Notes: generated from the sequence alone by a model not told the origin. Numbered from the stretch's first letter, positions 36,505 to 45,980 are shown. The stretch is 64,000 nt of DNA from Cellulosilyticum sp. I15G10I2 (GCF_900095725.1 NZ_FMMP01000007.1:1-64000); one strand, 5' to 3'. Numbers and translations are program-made.

Positions 36505-37043
36505 TGGAAAAGTTAATGGTATTATTAAAAAGATATCGCTTATTTATATTTATACTGCTTATTAATAGTGTTATTTTAATTATAAATCCTGAGATTGGTA
36601 CTAAATCGCTTACTATAACTAGTCAAAATATCATTGAAATGTTAGCCGTTATCCCTCCTATTTTCATACTACTCGGACTGCTTGATGTATGGGTTAAACG
36701 AGAAACCATGATTAAATATATGGGGGAAGGCTCCGGACTTACTGGCATACTGATTGCCTTTTTCTTAGGTTCTGCTGCTGCTGGGCCTTTATATGCGGCT
36801 TTTCCGGTTGCAGGCATATTACTCAAAAAAGGTAGCAAGCTCTCTAATGCTCTTGTTTTTATAGGGGCGTGGTCAACCACTAAAATTCCTTTGCTTTTAT
36901 TTGAAGCCTCTGCTATGGGAACCCGTTTTACTGTCATAAGACTTATTATCAATTTAATTGGCATTCTCGTTATTGCTTATTTTACTGAAAAGCTCCTATC
37001 TCAAAATGAAAAAGAAGCAATCTATGAAGCTTCTCAAACATAA
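36504..37043 (+). CDS. Permease half, ArsP/DUF318-like, subunit 2
   Basis: The 179-residue membrane protein is homologous in layout to subunit 1: KYMGEGSGLTGILIAFFLGS, then AAGPLYAAFPVAGILLKKG. The repeated GxxSGxxG ... AFPxA pattern in both genes shows they are the two pseudo-symmetric halves of one permease. The substrate is unknown; organo-arsenicals are exported by some relatives. A terminator follows at once. Confidence 0.7.
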   Translation: MEKLMVLLKRYRLFIFILLINSVILIINPEIGTKSLTITSQNIIEMLAVIPPIFILLGLLDVWVKRETMIKYMGEGSGLTGILIAFFLGSAAAGPLYAAFPVAGILLKKGSKLSNALVFIGAWSTTKIPLLLFEASAMGTRFTVIRLIINLIGILVIAYFTEKLLSQNEKEAIYEASQT

Positions 37044-37069
37044 AAAATCCTCTTAATAGAGGGTTTTTT
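37042..37069 (+). terminator. Intrinsic terminator after the permease pair
   Basis: AAAAAATCCTCT and AGAGGGTTTTTT form a short hairpin with a T-run directly after the stop codon. Confidence 0.8.
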
Positions 37070-37252
37070 ATGTTTGAATAGCGTTATAAACATCAAATAT
37101 TTTATAATTATATACTTTCTAAAAAAATATTGCTTAATGATGTCACTTATGTTAAGATTACACTGTTTTGAATAATAAAATATTTAAAATTTTTAGTCAA
37201 AAAGATAATCTTTTATCTTAGTTTATAAATTAATCAATAAGGAGTACGCATT

Positions 37253-39619
37253 ATGAAAAATAATGGATGGAGAGTATATAATTACTTAGTAATTCTATTA
37301 ATCTCTGTGGTTATATTTATGAGTTCCAATATCGAGGTCTTTTCTAAAGAAGCAAACAAAAAAAATATACTTGTATTAAATTCCTACCATCCGGAAGATA
37401 TATGGGCTAATGATGAGTTGAATGGTATTAAACAGCAATTAAGTTTAGCTGACTACCCTATAGATATTACCGTAGAATATATGGATAGCAAAAACTATTC
37501 CGGCATTGAATACATCAATAAACTTTATGATTTATATCATTATAAATATAAAAATAGAGTTTTTGATATTATTATCTGTACAGATAATGATGCTTTTAAT
37601 TTTATGAAAGGTTATGGTGAGAAATTATTTCCTAACACCCCGGTTGTATTTTGTGGTGTCAATAATTTTGATGACTCATTGATTGAAGGTTATAAACATT
37701 TTACCGGCGTAGCAGAAATAATTGATATTGAGCGTACACTCGATACCGCATTAAAGCTTCACCCTCAAGCTCGGAAAATTATTGTTATTTTAGATGCTAC
37801 AACGACAGGCCTTGAAAATAGAAAAATACTTAATCAATTAGTTGATAAATATAATGCCCAATTTAGTTTTTATCAGGGAATGGATCTAGATTATGTTAGC
37901 GCTATGGTTGAAACGTTGTCTGAAGATACTATTGTATTTATTGCATCAGCTTTCAAGGACCCAAAAGGCGTACATATATCCATGGCAGACAGCGGCAGCA
38001 TTATAAGTTCAAAATGCAGTGTACCACTGTATAGTTGCTGGGATTTTTATATCAATAATGGTGTTGTAGGGGGACTTATGACATCAGGCTATGTTGAAGG
38101 CGAAAATGCTGCCAATTTAGTACTTAAAATCTTAGACGGCGAGTCACCCTCAGATCTGCCAGTTGTTAAAAATAGTAAGCACCAATATATGTTTGATTAT
38201 AATAAGCTGCAGCAATTTAATATCAAACCTTCAAATTTACCACCAGGCTCCATCCTATATAATGCCCCCAATCAGTTTTACGAGGTCCCTAAAGTTTATA
38301 CTTGGGCAATCATATACATATTAGCAGGCATCATACTCATCCTTATTTTTGTAAATTATAAGCGTGAAACCACACAAAAAGCATTACAAGAAAGTGATGA
38401 ACTCTTAAGAATGGTTATTAATTCTCTTCATGATATCATTTGCTTCAAGGATTCTGAAGGTCGCTGGATTGAAGCTAATACGGCAATGCTCGAGCTGTAT
38501 AAATCCGACAGAAGCATCATTGGTAAAACTGATGATGAACTCAGCAAATTGCTACCCGAGTTTGCGCATCAGTTTAGTTTTTGTAAGTCAACGGACAATA
38601 TTGCATGGGAAACAAAAAGCTATTCAAAAGCTGAGGAAGTGTTTATCCAACCTGGAGGAGAAGACAAAATATATGATGTGATAAAGATACCACTATTTAA
38701 CGAAGATGGCAGTAAAAAGGGCTTGGTGGCTTTAGGTCATGATATTACAGAGCATAAAAAGGCCGAGTCACTTAAGAAAAAATCCGAAGAAAGCAGCAGA
38801 ATGATTAATGAACTTATACATTATGAGAAAATAAGAACAGATTTTTTTGCGAATTTATCCCATGAATTTAGAACACCTTTAAACCTCATCTTTAGCGCCT
38901 TACAAATGATTGAATTATTAGAAAAAGATCAAAGTTCAAATAGCTTCTCTTCTAAATTAACAAACTATACAAGTATTATGAAACAAAACTGCTTTAGGCT
39001 TCTTAGAATAGTCAATAATCTCATTGATATTACAAAAATTGATGCGGGCTATCTACTCTTAGACCTTAAGAATGAAAACATCGTATCAATTGTTGAGGAG
39101 ATCTCCTTATCCGTTAAGGATTATATGGAAAACAGAGGGCTAAGTCTTGTTTTTGACACGGATATTGAAGAAAAGATTATATCTTGTGATGCTGATAAAA
39201 TCGAAAGAATAGTGTTAAATCTTTTATCAAATGCTATAAAATTCACTGAATCTGATGGCAAAATAGAAGTTACTATCACCGATGCTGGTGATGCCATAAA
39301 TATTTCAGTTAAAGATACAGGTATCGGCATCCCTAAGGAGAAACAGGACTTGATTTTTGAAAAATTTATGCAGGTTGATAAGTCTTTATCCAGAAATAGA
39401 GAAGGCAGCGGCATTGGATTATCACTCGTCAAATCTCTTGTTGAATTACATAACGGCCATATAAGTGTAAAAAGCGAGTATGGACAAGGCAGTGAATTTA
39501 TCATAACACTTCCCGCTGTTCTCACACCTCAGCCGGAAGCGTCTTTAGATTATACCGCCCATACTATTCAAAATAAGGTCGATAACATCAATATTGAATT
39601 CTCAGACATATATGCCTAA
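37253..39619 (+). CDS. Sensor histidine kinase with ABC-type substrate-binding sensor domain
   Basis: The 788-residue protein has an N-terminal signal anchor and an extracytoplasmic domain like ABC substrate-binding proteins (NILVLNSYHPEDIWANDEL ... GVVGGLMTSGYVEGENAA). A membrane helix follows near 350, then a PAS domain, the phospho-acceptor site FFANLSHEFRTPLN near residue 537, and the ATPase boxes NLLSNAIKF, DTGIGIP and GSGIGLSLVK. It carries no receiver domain and no response regulator gene is adjacent, so it is an orphan kinase. The start follows AAGGAGTACGCATT. Confidence 0.93.
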   Translation: MKNNGWRVYNYLVILLISVVIFMSSNIEVFSKEANKKNILVLNSYHPEDIWANDELNGIKQQLSLADYPIDITVEYMDSKNYSGIEYINKLYDLYHYKYKNRVFDIIICTDNDAFNFMKGYGEKLFPNTPVVFCGVNNFDDSLIEGYKHFTGVAEIIDIERTLDTALKLHPQARKIIVILDATTTGLENRKILNQLVDKYNAQFSFYQGMDLDYVSAMVETLSEDTIVFIASAFKDPKGVHISMADSGSIISSKCSVPLYSCWDFYINNGVVGGLMTSGYVEGENAANLVLKILDGESPSDLPVVKNSKHQYMFDYNKLQQFNIKPSNLPPGSILYNAPNQFYEVPKVYTWAIIYILAGIILILIFVNYKRETTQKALQESDELLRMVINSLHDIICFKDSEGRWIEANTAMLELYKSDRSIIGKTDDELSKLLPEFAHQFSFCKSTDNIAWETKSYSKAEEVFIQPGGEDKIYDVIKIPLFNEDGSKKGLVALGHDITEHKKAESLKKKSEESSRMINELIHYEKIRTDFFANLSHEFRTPLNLIFSALQMIELLEKDQSSNSFSSKLTNYTSIMKQNCFRLLRIVNNLIDITKIDAGYLLLDLKNENIVSIVEEISLSVKDYMENRGLSLVFDTDIEEKIISCDADKIERIVLNLLSNAIKFTESDGKIEVTITDAGDAINISVKDTGIGIPKEKQDLIFEKFMQVDKSLSRNREGSGIGLSLVKSLVELHNGHISVKSEYGQGSEFIITLPAVLTPQPEASLDYTAHTIQNKVDNINIEFSDIYA

Positions 39620-39634
39620 AAAAGTTATTGCTTT

Positions 39635-39671
39635 CGGTTAAATAATGTGTTGTATACCTGTTATTTAACCG
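39635..39671. terminator. Hairpin between convergent kinase and GGDEF genes
   Basis: Perfect 11-bp arms CGGTTAAATAA and TTATTTAACCG enclose a 15-nt loop. The right arm includes the stop codon of the minus-strand gene. It may act on both converging transcripts. Confidence 0.5.
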
Positions 39672-42207
39672 TTAAGCATCGATCATCAGATTGTATGAGC
39701 GTAGTAAAAATCCCCGTAATTTCAGGATCAAATTGCGTTCCTGCATGCTTGATCAGTTCCTTTATAGCAACCTCACGGCTCACGCCCTTTCGATAAGGCC
39801 TATCTGATACCATTGCCTCATATGCATCTGCAACCGCTATAATTCTTGCAATAAGTGGAATATCTTTTCCTCTTAGTCCACGGGGATAACCTTGGCCATC
39901 CCATCTTTCATGATGACTAAGTACACTCTCAGCCAGTGAAGAGTAGGTATCTACTGACTTTAATATTTGATAGCCAATCTCTGAGTGCTTTTTAACATCA
40001 TCATATTCCGTCTCTGTCAGTACTTCTGGTTTATTTAACACATTTTCATTGATAGCGATCTTACCAATATCATGCATCAAACCTGCTGCCTCAATTTCTT
40101 TAATCACTTCATAATCTAGTTGCATAGCTATGCCAATCTGCTTACTTAGAAGACTTACCTTCTCGGAATGAATTTTTTCTCTCTCATTCTTTTCATTTAA
40201 TGTATTAATAATAATACGGATAGTTTCATTGCGCATACTTTGGCTTTCAGTTAACTTTTTACGATACATATATTCTTCTGCTTTTGAAAAAATATCATTT
40301 ATAGGCTGGTCCACTTCATATTTAGTTTCCCATCCAATCGATACAGAAATCATAATCTGTCTGATACGCTCATTGCTTACCGAACTATAAATATTTTTAA
40401 CAACTTTTTCAGCCTCTTCATAAGTTGTTCTTGGGAATAAGATGATAAATTCATCTCCACCTACTCTGGCTACTACATCCTCGGCTCTACATTCTTTTGT
40501 GAAGATTTCAGAAACTTTTTTTAGCAGTTCGTCCCCAGCTACATGTCCAAAAGCGTCATTTGTAAGTTTTAATCCATTCACATCAATCATAGCAATTGTA
40601 AGCGGCAGCTGATGCGTTTCATCTAAACTTATCAACATTTCCTCTAAAAATCTTCTATTATAAAGACCTGTGAGCTGATCGTGATAGCTAAGATATTCAA
40701 TGTAAGAAAGGTTCTTTTTTTGATCTGTAATATCTCTGGTTATTGCCATAACCTCATCGCCCTTTATTTTAACTATCCTCATCTCATAATGATTAATGCC
40801 ATCCGGAAAGTCTATACTATATTCAAATATCTGAAGCTTATTTTCTTCTAAGGCCCGCACAATATATTTTATGCCCTTTGTCGCAATAGGCTCTGGCATC
40901 ACATCTATTAAAAGTTTGCCTAAAAAATCTTTCTTTTCATATACTAAGCGCGTCTCATCACCAACCTGGCAATCCAAGAATCTCCCCTCTTGATTTAAGC
41001 GAAATATGATATCCGGCAGTGCATTAACTATAGCTTTATTCTTCTCTTCACTTTCTCTAAGCTCCATCTCAGTAGCCATTAATTGCTGCAAAGCCGCGGT
41101 GAGTTCCTCATTTGAGGCCTTGAGTTCTTCTTGATTTTCATTAAGACGTCCAAAATAATCTTGTGTTTTTTCAAGAGCTGCATTAATAGATGCTCTTAAA
41201 ATACGAAAAGGATCCTTTGTTTCAATAGGCAGGCGATAATTGATATTTTTATCGACTGAGATTAATCGGATATCTTTATCAAATGCTAAAATGGGCATTA
41301 TAATATGTTTTCTCTGCTGAATCACTAAAATGGAGAAAATAAGGCTCGCAGATATTCCAGTTATCAAGAAAATCATCAAAATCTGCTTTTCGGTGTTGAT
41401 ATAGTCATGCATCGGCACAAAGCTTCCAACCATCCAATCCGTTCCTGCAATCGGCTGATAGGCCGCATACCCTCGTATCCCTTCAAGTGTAATAGGCATT
41501 ATGTCTGCCTTATTTTGAAACATCGCTGCTGCAAGACCTTCAGAAACCGCTTTAATATTAATAGGTTCAGCAGTTGATACATATGCCTTGGAGGGGTGAG
41601 CAAGTATATTGCCTTTACCGTCAATTAAAAATGAATAGCCATAGTCAGATATTTTTTGATCCTCTATCAAGTTAAGTATGCCTTCAATAGAAATATCGCC
41701 TGCAACCACACCTAAAAACTGATTATCCAGATCATAAACAGGTTGTGCTACAGTTACAACATAGTGATCATTTGATGCATTCAAAAAAGCCTCCGTATAA
41801 ATAAGCCCATCTTCTTGAATTGCTTTTTTATACCAAGGTCGCGTTCTTAGATCAAAGGTCGGTGGCGGCATCCAACCACTTCCATTAACCATCTTATTTT
41901 TTGGCGTTCCAAAATAAATAGATGAAAACGAAGGGTTATCTGCCATAAGTTTCTTTAATAAAAGAAGGATATTTTCATCTTCCTTTTGAGTAGCAATAAA
42001 AACTGCAGCATCCGCTATCATCTGTCCTTTTTGCCTTAATCTGCCACTAATCACCCCTGCAACATTATCTCTTTTTAGTGAAATATTTGTCTGGAGTTCT
42101 TCTTTGATTACTTTTTCAAAAAGACTATATTCTAAAAACATACCAAGTGCTACTGTTATGGCAACAATGATACCCACACTATAAAACCTTTTTATCATCT
42201 GATTCAT
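39661..42207 (-). CDS. dCache-PAS-GGDEF-HD-GYP signalling protein
   Basis: The 848-residue protein has an N-terminal helix, a double-Cache extracytoplasmic sensor of about 250 residues (PSFSSIYFGTPKNKMVNGSG ... DYGYSFLIDGKGNILAHP), and a second helix near 280. A linker region follows, then a PAS domain, GGDEF with RVGGDEFIILFPR, and HD-GYP with HDIGKIAI and HHERWDGQGYPRG. Cache domains bind small molecules such as amino acids or carboxylates. It is the third GGDEF/HD-GYP fusion in the window, and its catalytic half is clearly related to the other two. Confidence 0.93.
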   Translation of the reverse strand: MNQMIKRFYSVGIIVAITVALGMFLEYSLFEKVIKEELQTNISLKRDNVAGVISGRLRQKGQMIADAAVFIATQKEDENILLLLKKLMADNPSFSSIYFGTPKNKMVNGSGWMPPPTFDLRTRPWYKKAIQEDGLIYTEAFLNASNDHYVVTVAQPVYDLDNQFLGVVAGDISIEGILNLIEDQKISDYGYSFLIDGKGNILAHPSKAYVSTAEPINIKAVSEGLAAAMFQNKADIMPITLEGIRGYAAYQPIAGTDWMVGSFVPMHDYINTEKQILMIFLITGISASLIFSILVIQQRKHIIMPILAFDKDIRLISVDKNINYRLPIETKDPFRILRASINAALEKTQDYFGRLNENQEELKASNEELTAALQQLMATEMELRESEEKNKAIVNALPDIIFRLNQEGRFLDCQVGDETRLVYEKKDFLGKLLIDVMPEPIATKGIKYIVRALEENKLQIFEYSIDFPDGINHYEMRIVKIKGDEVMAITRDITDQKKNLSYIEYLSYHDQLTGLYNRRFLEEMLISLDETHQLPLTIAMIDVNGLKLTNDAFGHVAGDELLKKVSEIFTKECRAEDVVARVGGDEFIILFPRTTYEEAEKVVKNIYSSVSNERIRQIMISVSIGWETKYEVDQPINDIFSKAEEYMYRKKLTESQSMRNETIRIIINTLNEKNEREKIHSEKVSLLSKQIGIAMQLDYEVIKEIEAAGLMHDIGKIAINENVLNKPEVLTETEYDDVKKHSEIGYQILKSVDTYSSLAESVLSHHERWDGQGYPRGLRGKDIPLIARIIAVADAYEAMVSDRPYRKGVSREVAIKELIKHAGTQFDPEITGIFTTLIQSDDRCLTVK

Positions 42208-42531
42208 CTACAAACCTCCCATCCCTTTATTTTAATTGCCTTTACGAGATATTTTATTGTCTATAACTTAGCCTATACACCCTTTAATATAGTCTAAATG
42301 ATTAAAACCCCCTAGATTATAACTCTTTAAGTATATAAAAATCTCCAAAAAGTGACATTATATGAAGTGTTAAAAAATACAAAAACATCACTTTAAGGAG
42401 AATTTAGTCGTATTAACATTATAGCAAAAAGGTATTAAAATGAAAATCATTTGTTTTTAAACAATGCAGTCTATACAATTTATTACAGCAACTGTATAAT
42501 CAAAATAGTCAAATTTTTTTGATATATTTAT

Positions 42532-42583
42532 AGAGAAACAATATATAAACTTGAGTTATTCATCACTATAAAATTGTTTCTCT
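42532..42583. repeat. Inverted repeat 1 before the phosphotransferase gene
   Basis: AGAGAAACAAT (42532-42542) and ATTGTTTCTCT (42573-42583) are perfect 11-bp complements 30 bp apart. They could be a dyad operator or an RNA hairpin in the leader. Confidence 0.5.
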
Positions 42584-42587
42584 GAAT

Positions 42588-42643
42588 GATTTCACATCAC
42601 ATATTATTTTGAATAATTATAATTTAAAGATGTGAAATCTATA
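42588..42643 (+). promoter_or_regulatory. Inverted repeat 2, shared motif GATGTGAAATCTATA
   Basis: GATTTCACATC (42588-42598) and GATGTGAAATC (42629-42639) form a second perfect 11-bp dyad. The right arm with its flank, GATGTGAAATCTATA, recurs exactly upstream of the nqr operon at 57057-57071 on the minus strand. A common regulator or small RNA target is possible. Confidence 0.4.
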
Positions 42644-42684
42644 ACTACAAGAATTTATCTTTTATACTTAGGGGGAATGAAAAA

Positions 42685-43626
42685 ATGTCATATGATCTAT
42701 CCGGTTTTGATAAAGATTCGCTATATCTAATACGATTAATCGCTATGTATTTTGACTGTGATATGTTGTCCTCACATAAAATCGGCGAAGGATTCTACGG
42801 CGTAGTTTATCTTGTCAAAATAAAAAAAGACCCCTATAAGGTCATCGTTAAATTGTATAAGCATAGCGGAAGAAATGTACTTGAATCTGAGCAGCTTAGT
42901 TTGCTTAGAAAATATGCTTTATTAAAAGTGCCTCAAACTTACCATATACATCATTACAGTGAAGCTATTCCTTTTGAAGTACTTATTATGGAGTTTATAG
43001 AAGGCGTTAATGCTTCTATGCTGCCGACAGATCATCCAAACAGCGCTAGCTTTGCTCAGGATATGATAGAGAATTTACTACATTTACATAGCATCTCACA
43101 TAAGAGGGGATTTGGTACAAGAGCGGAGATGTTTGATGAGTGGAAACCTTGCTTGAGAAATAGGCTAAATAAAATGCACCAACTGCTTCATTCAAATTAC
43201 AAGGACTGTATCTCTCCTTATGTCATGGAAGCAGCTGATAAGTCTCTTGAAGCGTTTGATACCATTTTTTCTGAACCAATCAAAAAATCTTCATTGATCC
43301 ATAGCGACTATAACTTATGGAATATTCTTGTTGATAAAAAAAGTGCTAAAATAACCGCAGTCATAGACCCCATTGATGCTGGATGGGCTGATAAAGAAAT
43401 GGATCTTTTTCATCTTCAAAATGCAGATGGCGACCGCTTTAAACTCCTTGAACGCTATAAGCATAATGCACACTTAAGCCATCTTTTCCCTGTAAAAAAT
43501 GCTTTTTATTGGTTTTGGGATGATATTAAGCATATGCAAAACATGGGATGGTATGAGGAAGAACGTTTCACATCTTTTGGTAAAAAGTTAATTACTCTGA
43601 TGCAGGAACATATTGGTAGGCTATAG
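42685..43626 (+). CDS. Aminoglycoside phosphotransferase (APH) family kinase
   Basis: The 313-residue protein has an N-lobe with GEGFYGVVYLVKIKKDPYKV and a lysine in VIVKLYKH, then the catalytic Brenner motif HSDYNLWN near residue 207 and the metal site AVIDPIDAGWADKEMDL. This is the APH/choline-kinase fold. The substrate may be a small metabolite rather than an antibiotic. The start follows AGGGGGAATGAAAAA. It is convergent with the DUF1349 gene, 3 bp away. Confidence 0.85.
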   Translation: MSYDLSGFDKDSLYLIRLIAMYFDCDMLSSHKIGEGFYGVVYLVKIKKDPYKVIVKLYKHSGRNVLESEQLSLLRKYALLKVPQTYHIHHYSEAIPFEVLIMEFIEGVNASMLPTDHPNSASFAQDMIENLLHLHSISHKRGFGTRAEMFDEWKPCLRNRLNKMHQLLHSNYKDCISPYVMEAADKSLEAFDTIFSEPIKKSSLIHSDYNLWNILVDKKSAKITAVIDPIDAGWADKEMDLFHLQNADGDRFKLLERYKHNAHLSHLFPVKNAFYWFWDDIKHMQNMGWYEEERFTSFGKKLITLMQEHIGRL

Positions 43627-43629
43627 ATC

Positions 43630-44250
43630 CTAGTCCACCAGACTGTCTGCTACTACCCTTACATCCTTAACCGTTCTTTTTTCTAAGTTCAATAGTTCAA
43701 ATGACACTTGTGCGCCTTGTCCAATAGGACTTTGAAAAGCCGCACCAACTTTTACAGTATCAGATGCATCTATATGAAAATATCTTACCATCTCCCACGT
43801 AATACCCTCTAAAGAATAATGAAAGCCAAAACAATTACCTGACTTTTGAATCTTTAGATAGGGCTTACAAGGACCAACTTTAGACGAGACGCAATCATCA
43901 GAGGTGCCTTTTGTTACTACACTTACAATAGTTGGTATGTCTTTAATACATTCATAACATACTTTAGCCCAGGTTTTTTCGTCCCGCATCACCATCAAAC
44001 AACCCGAGTCATACTCTGCAATCATTTCAACATCTACTTTGGCTGTAAGCACAAAATCTCCCTCGACCTCTGTATATAAGTAAGGTGCAGTATCTTTGAT
44101 AGTATTACCAGCTGGATCTCTAAAAAAGTCTGATGCCGGCGGTGCATTTACTATAAGTCTATTCTCATTAAAACTATAATCTACTGGCTCATTCATCCAT
44201 GCAAATCCATGTGGCAGTGTCTTGTTATAACAGTTACTTAAAATATTCAT
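43630..44250 (-). CDS. DUF1349 (concanavalin-like) protein
   Basis: The 206-residue beta-rich protein has ASDFFRDPAGNTIKDTAPYL, EYDSGCLMVMRDEKTWAKVCYE and HYSLEGITWEMVRYF, the conserved blocks of DUF1349, a lectin/glucanase-like jelly roll. Members are thought to bind or act on sugars; no activity is established for this one. No signal peptide is present, so it is cytoplasmic. The start follows GGGAGGTTTTTGA. Confidence 0.88.
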   Translation of the reverse strand: MNILSNCYNKTLPHGFAWMNEPVDYSFNENRLIVNAPPASDFFRDPAGNTIKDTAPYLYTEVEGDFVLTAKVDVEMIAEYDSGCLMVMRDEKTWAKVCYECIKDIPTIVSVVTKGTSDDCVSSKVGPCKPYLKIQKSGNCFGFHYSLEGITWEMVRYFHIDASDTVKVGAAFQSPIGQGAQVSFELLNLEKRTVKDVRVVADSLVD

Positions 44251-44371
44251 TCAAAAACCTCCCTATATTTGTCTACTGAGCAATTATTTTTATTTTAATA
44301 AATCTGAATATTTGTTCATACCTTTATTATACTCACTCCACCTACTACATGAAAGTAAATTATAAAATTAG

Positions 44372-44899
44372 TTAGTCATTACGAGATAAAATATATGCAT
44401 TGACCTGGGCATCACTTAGATATTTATAATGTTCTTTGAGCCCTTCAGCTAGTACCCTTAAATATCCTGCGCTTGGCTCTCTTTTTTCAAACACCGCACT
44501 GCTCGTGATGGTTACAATATCTATCCCATCAAATGAATCTATTGCAAGCAGCATATTATACCAACTATTTGCCGCAAGTTCATGCCCACCATTTTCTTCT
44601 CTATGGATATGGCTCATCTGTTCTCTGGTGATCAAATAAGCTACACCATAAGCTTTCCCATGTTGAGTAATATCTAAGAACGAAACTGCGCTGCCGTTCC
44701 AAGAGGGCGAGTTTTTTGCATAATACATATTATAAGGAATTGTCACCGGCATGCTCATGATAGGTGAGGAAGTATCCCTACATCGCCTTGACTCTCCCAC
44801 ATTAAATCTATTTCTGCCGCCATTTATATAACACATCAAGCGTTCGCTCAGCATATTCGATCCATAACTTGCATACCACACTAAGTCTTTTTTATTCAT
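44372..44899 (-). CDS. Gamma-glutamylcyclotransferase-like protein
   Basis: The protein (175 residues from the ATG at 44899, behind GGAGGGATTAAT) opens with WYASYGSNML. This is the glycine-rich loop of the gamma-glutamylcyclotransferase fold (YGSNM), followed by GKAYGVAYLITREQMSHI. A catalytic glutamate may lie in REENGG. True family members release 5-oxoproline from gamma-glutamyl amines or peptides. The overall sequence is divergent, so the substrate is uncertain. Confidence 0.75.
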   Translation of the reverse strand: MNKKDLVWYASYGSNMLSERLMCYINGGRNRFNVGESRRCRDTSSPIMSMPVTIPYNMYYAKNSPSWNGSAVSFLDITQHGKAYGVAYLITREQMSHIHREENGGHELAANSWYNMLLAIDSFDGIDIVTITSSAVFEKREPSAGYLRVLAEGLKEHYKYLSDAQVNAYILSRND

Positions 44900-45084
44900 A
44901 TTAATCCCTCCATCCTTATCTTTTGGGAAAAACATAACACTTACTATTATATGCAGCTAAGGGCTTATAAATAACCTGTTGATTCTTGTCACACTCATCC
45001 AAATTTTAGAATATTATGTAGAATAATGAGCAATGATACCAGCTGCTCATTTATACTATGAATATACTGAAGGGAGCTATTAAT

Positions 45085-45288
45085 ATGTTGGGATTAGGCT
45101 TGATATTGGGATTTGGATTAGGCTGCAGCAGTTGCTGCTCTGGATACGGTAGATATGGTGGATGCTATAACTACGGCAGATATTGTGGATGTGGTGGTTA
45201 CGGTGGTTGTAGTGGTTGTAGTGGTTATAGCAATTGCTATTATGGATATGGTTATCCAAGTTATGGCTGCGGGTATCGTTACTATTAA
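45085..45288 (+). CDS. Gly/Tyr/Cys-rich small protein (coat-like)
   Basis: The product (67 residues from the ATG at 45085, behind AAGGGAGCTATTAAT) has a short hydrophobic start (MLGLGLILGFGLG). A low-complexity tail follows, made almost only of Gly, Tyr, Cys and Ser with repeated GGCSGCSGY and YGYG units and 13 cysteines. Such composition is typical of cross-linked spore-coat or cell-surface proteins in Firmicutes. A strong terminator follows. It has no close motif-based assignment. Confidence 0.7.
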   Translation: MLGLGLILGFGLGCSSCCSGYGRYGGCYNYGRYCGCGGYGGCSGCSGYSNCYYGYGYPSYGCGYRYY

Positions 45289-45330
45289 CCCAGCTTATCC
45301 ATATTTAATGACCTTACCTTTATAAAGGGC

Positions 45331-45387
45331 AAAACAGAAATCCTACTTAATGTTCAATAGAACAATTAGGTAGGATTTCTGTTTTTG
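45331..45387 (+). terminator. Terminator after the Gly/Tyr/Cys-rich gene, related to the nqr terminator
   Basis: Perfect 16-bp arms (45331-45346 and 45370-45385) end in a T-run. The loop, with TTCAATAGAACAAT, closely matches the loop of the terminator after nqrF (53142-53189), while the stems have diverged. It therefore seems to be part of the duplicated nqrF tail. Confidence 0.75.
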
Positions 45388-45503
45388 GTTAATACCCGAT
45401 TACAAGCATCTATCATCCCTGGAAAACCCCATAGATAAACTTCTGAGTCTTCTAGCTCCTCACTGTGTCATCGACTACATCGACAATCAGGCTAACCTCG
45501 CCT
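45386..45503 (-). pseudogene. Decayed copy of the nqrF 3' end
   Basis: The segment aligns along its whole length, at roughly four fifths identity by hand, with the end of nqrF at 53237-53365 in the same orientation. Read on the minus strand it gives GEVSLIVDVVDD and then, after a frameshift, EELEDSEVYLWGFPGMIDAC, compared with ENLEDSEAYLCGSPGMIDAC in the intact protein. The NADH-site cysteine has become tryptophan. It is not a gene any more. Confidence 0.85.
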
Positions 45504-45544
45504 ATTCACTAGTGCTATTGGCACAGTAGCACTAGTGAATAGGC
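45500..45544. repeat. Perfect palindrome at the end of the chemotaxis operon
   Basis: Perfect 18-bp arms (45500-45517 and 45527-45544) enclose a 9-nt loop. It starts 3 bp after the cheY stop codon and ends exactly at the border of the nqrF remnant. It may stop transcription of the che operon, but there is no T-run on the minus strand. Confidence 0.75.
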
Positions 45545-45547
45545 AGC

Positions 45548-45940
45548 TTAAATAAGTTCTAACTTTCGCATGACCTCTACGAACTTATCTGTATCAATTG
45601 GCTTTGCAGCATAGGCCTCACAACCTATTTCAAAAGCTTGTTGTACTAAAAGTGTTTCTTGAAGCGCTGTAGTCATAATAACTTTAACACGCTTTTTGGG
45701 CAGTAACCCCTTAGAAGTCTCGTAATCCCTAATAGCTTTTAGAACTTTTACCCCATCCACCTTCGGCATCATAATATCAAGACAAATGAGATCATAAGGC
45801 TGAGCATCTTTAACTGCTAATAAATAAGCATCTAAAGCCTCAAGTCCATCCACTACCACATCAACTTCGCCGTACCGCGAAAGAAATTTGGATAAAAATT
45901 TTCTGCTTACTAAATCATCCTCTACAATTAAAATTCTCAT
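45548..45940 (-). CDS. cheY: Chemotaxis response regulator CheY
   Basis: The protein is a lone receiver domain (130 residues from the ATG at 45940) with the acidic pair VEDD, the phospho-acceptor aspartate in LICLDIMMPK near residue 55, the switch threonine in VIMTTAL and the lysine in AAKPID. As last gene of the che operon it should carry the signal from CheA to the flagellar motor. The ATG at 45940 has the better distance to AAGGAG than the one at 45946. Confidence 0.9.
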   Translation of the reverse strand: MRILIVEDDLVSRKFLSKFLSRYGEVDVVVDGLEALDAYLLAVKDAQPYDLICLDIMMPKVDGVKVLKAIRDYETSKGLLPKKRVKVIMTTALQETLLVQQAFEIGCEAYAAKPIDTDKFVEVMRKLELI

Positions 45941-45980
45941 ATTCATTCTCCTTCTTATTTATAATAATACGTCACACTGC

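Larger units (their letters stand above)
42208..42684. other. Intergenic region with two inverted repeats
   Basis: This AT-rich gap of about 480 bp separates the divergent GGDEF and phosphotransferase genes and must hold both promoters. It contains two separate perfect 11-bp inverted repeats near its right end (listed separately). No gene was seen. Confidence 0.5.

Noticed and set aside
42685-43626. Antibiotic-resistance aminoglycoside kinase
   Set aside because: Only the general APH fold motifs are present; nothing points to a drug substrate and the codon use matches the host genes.
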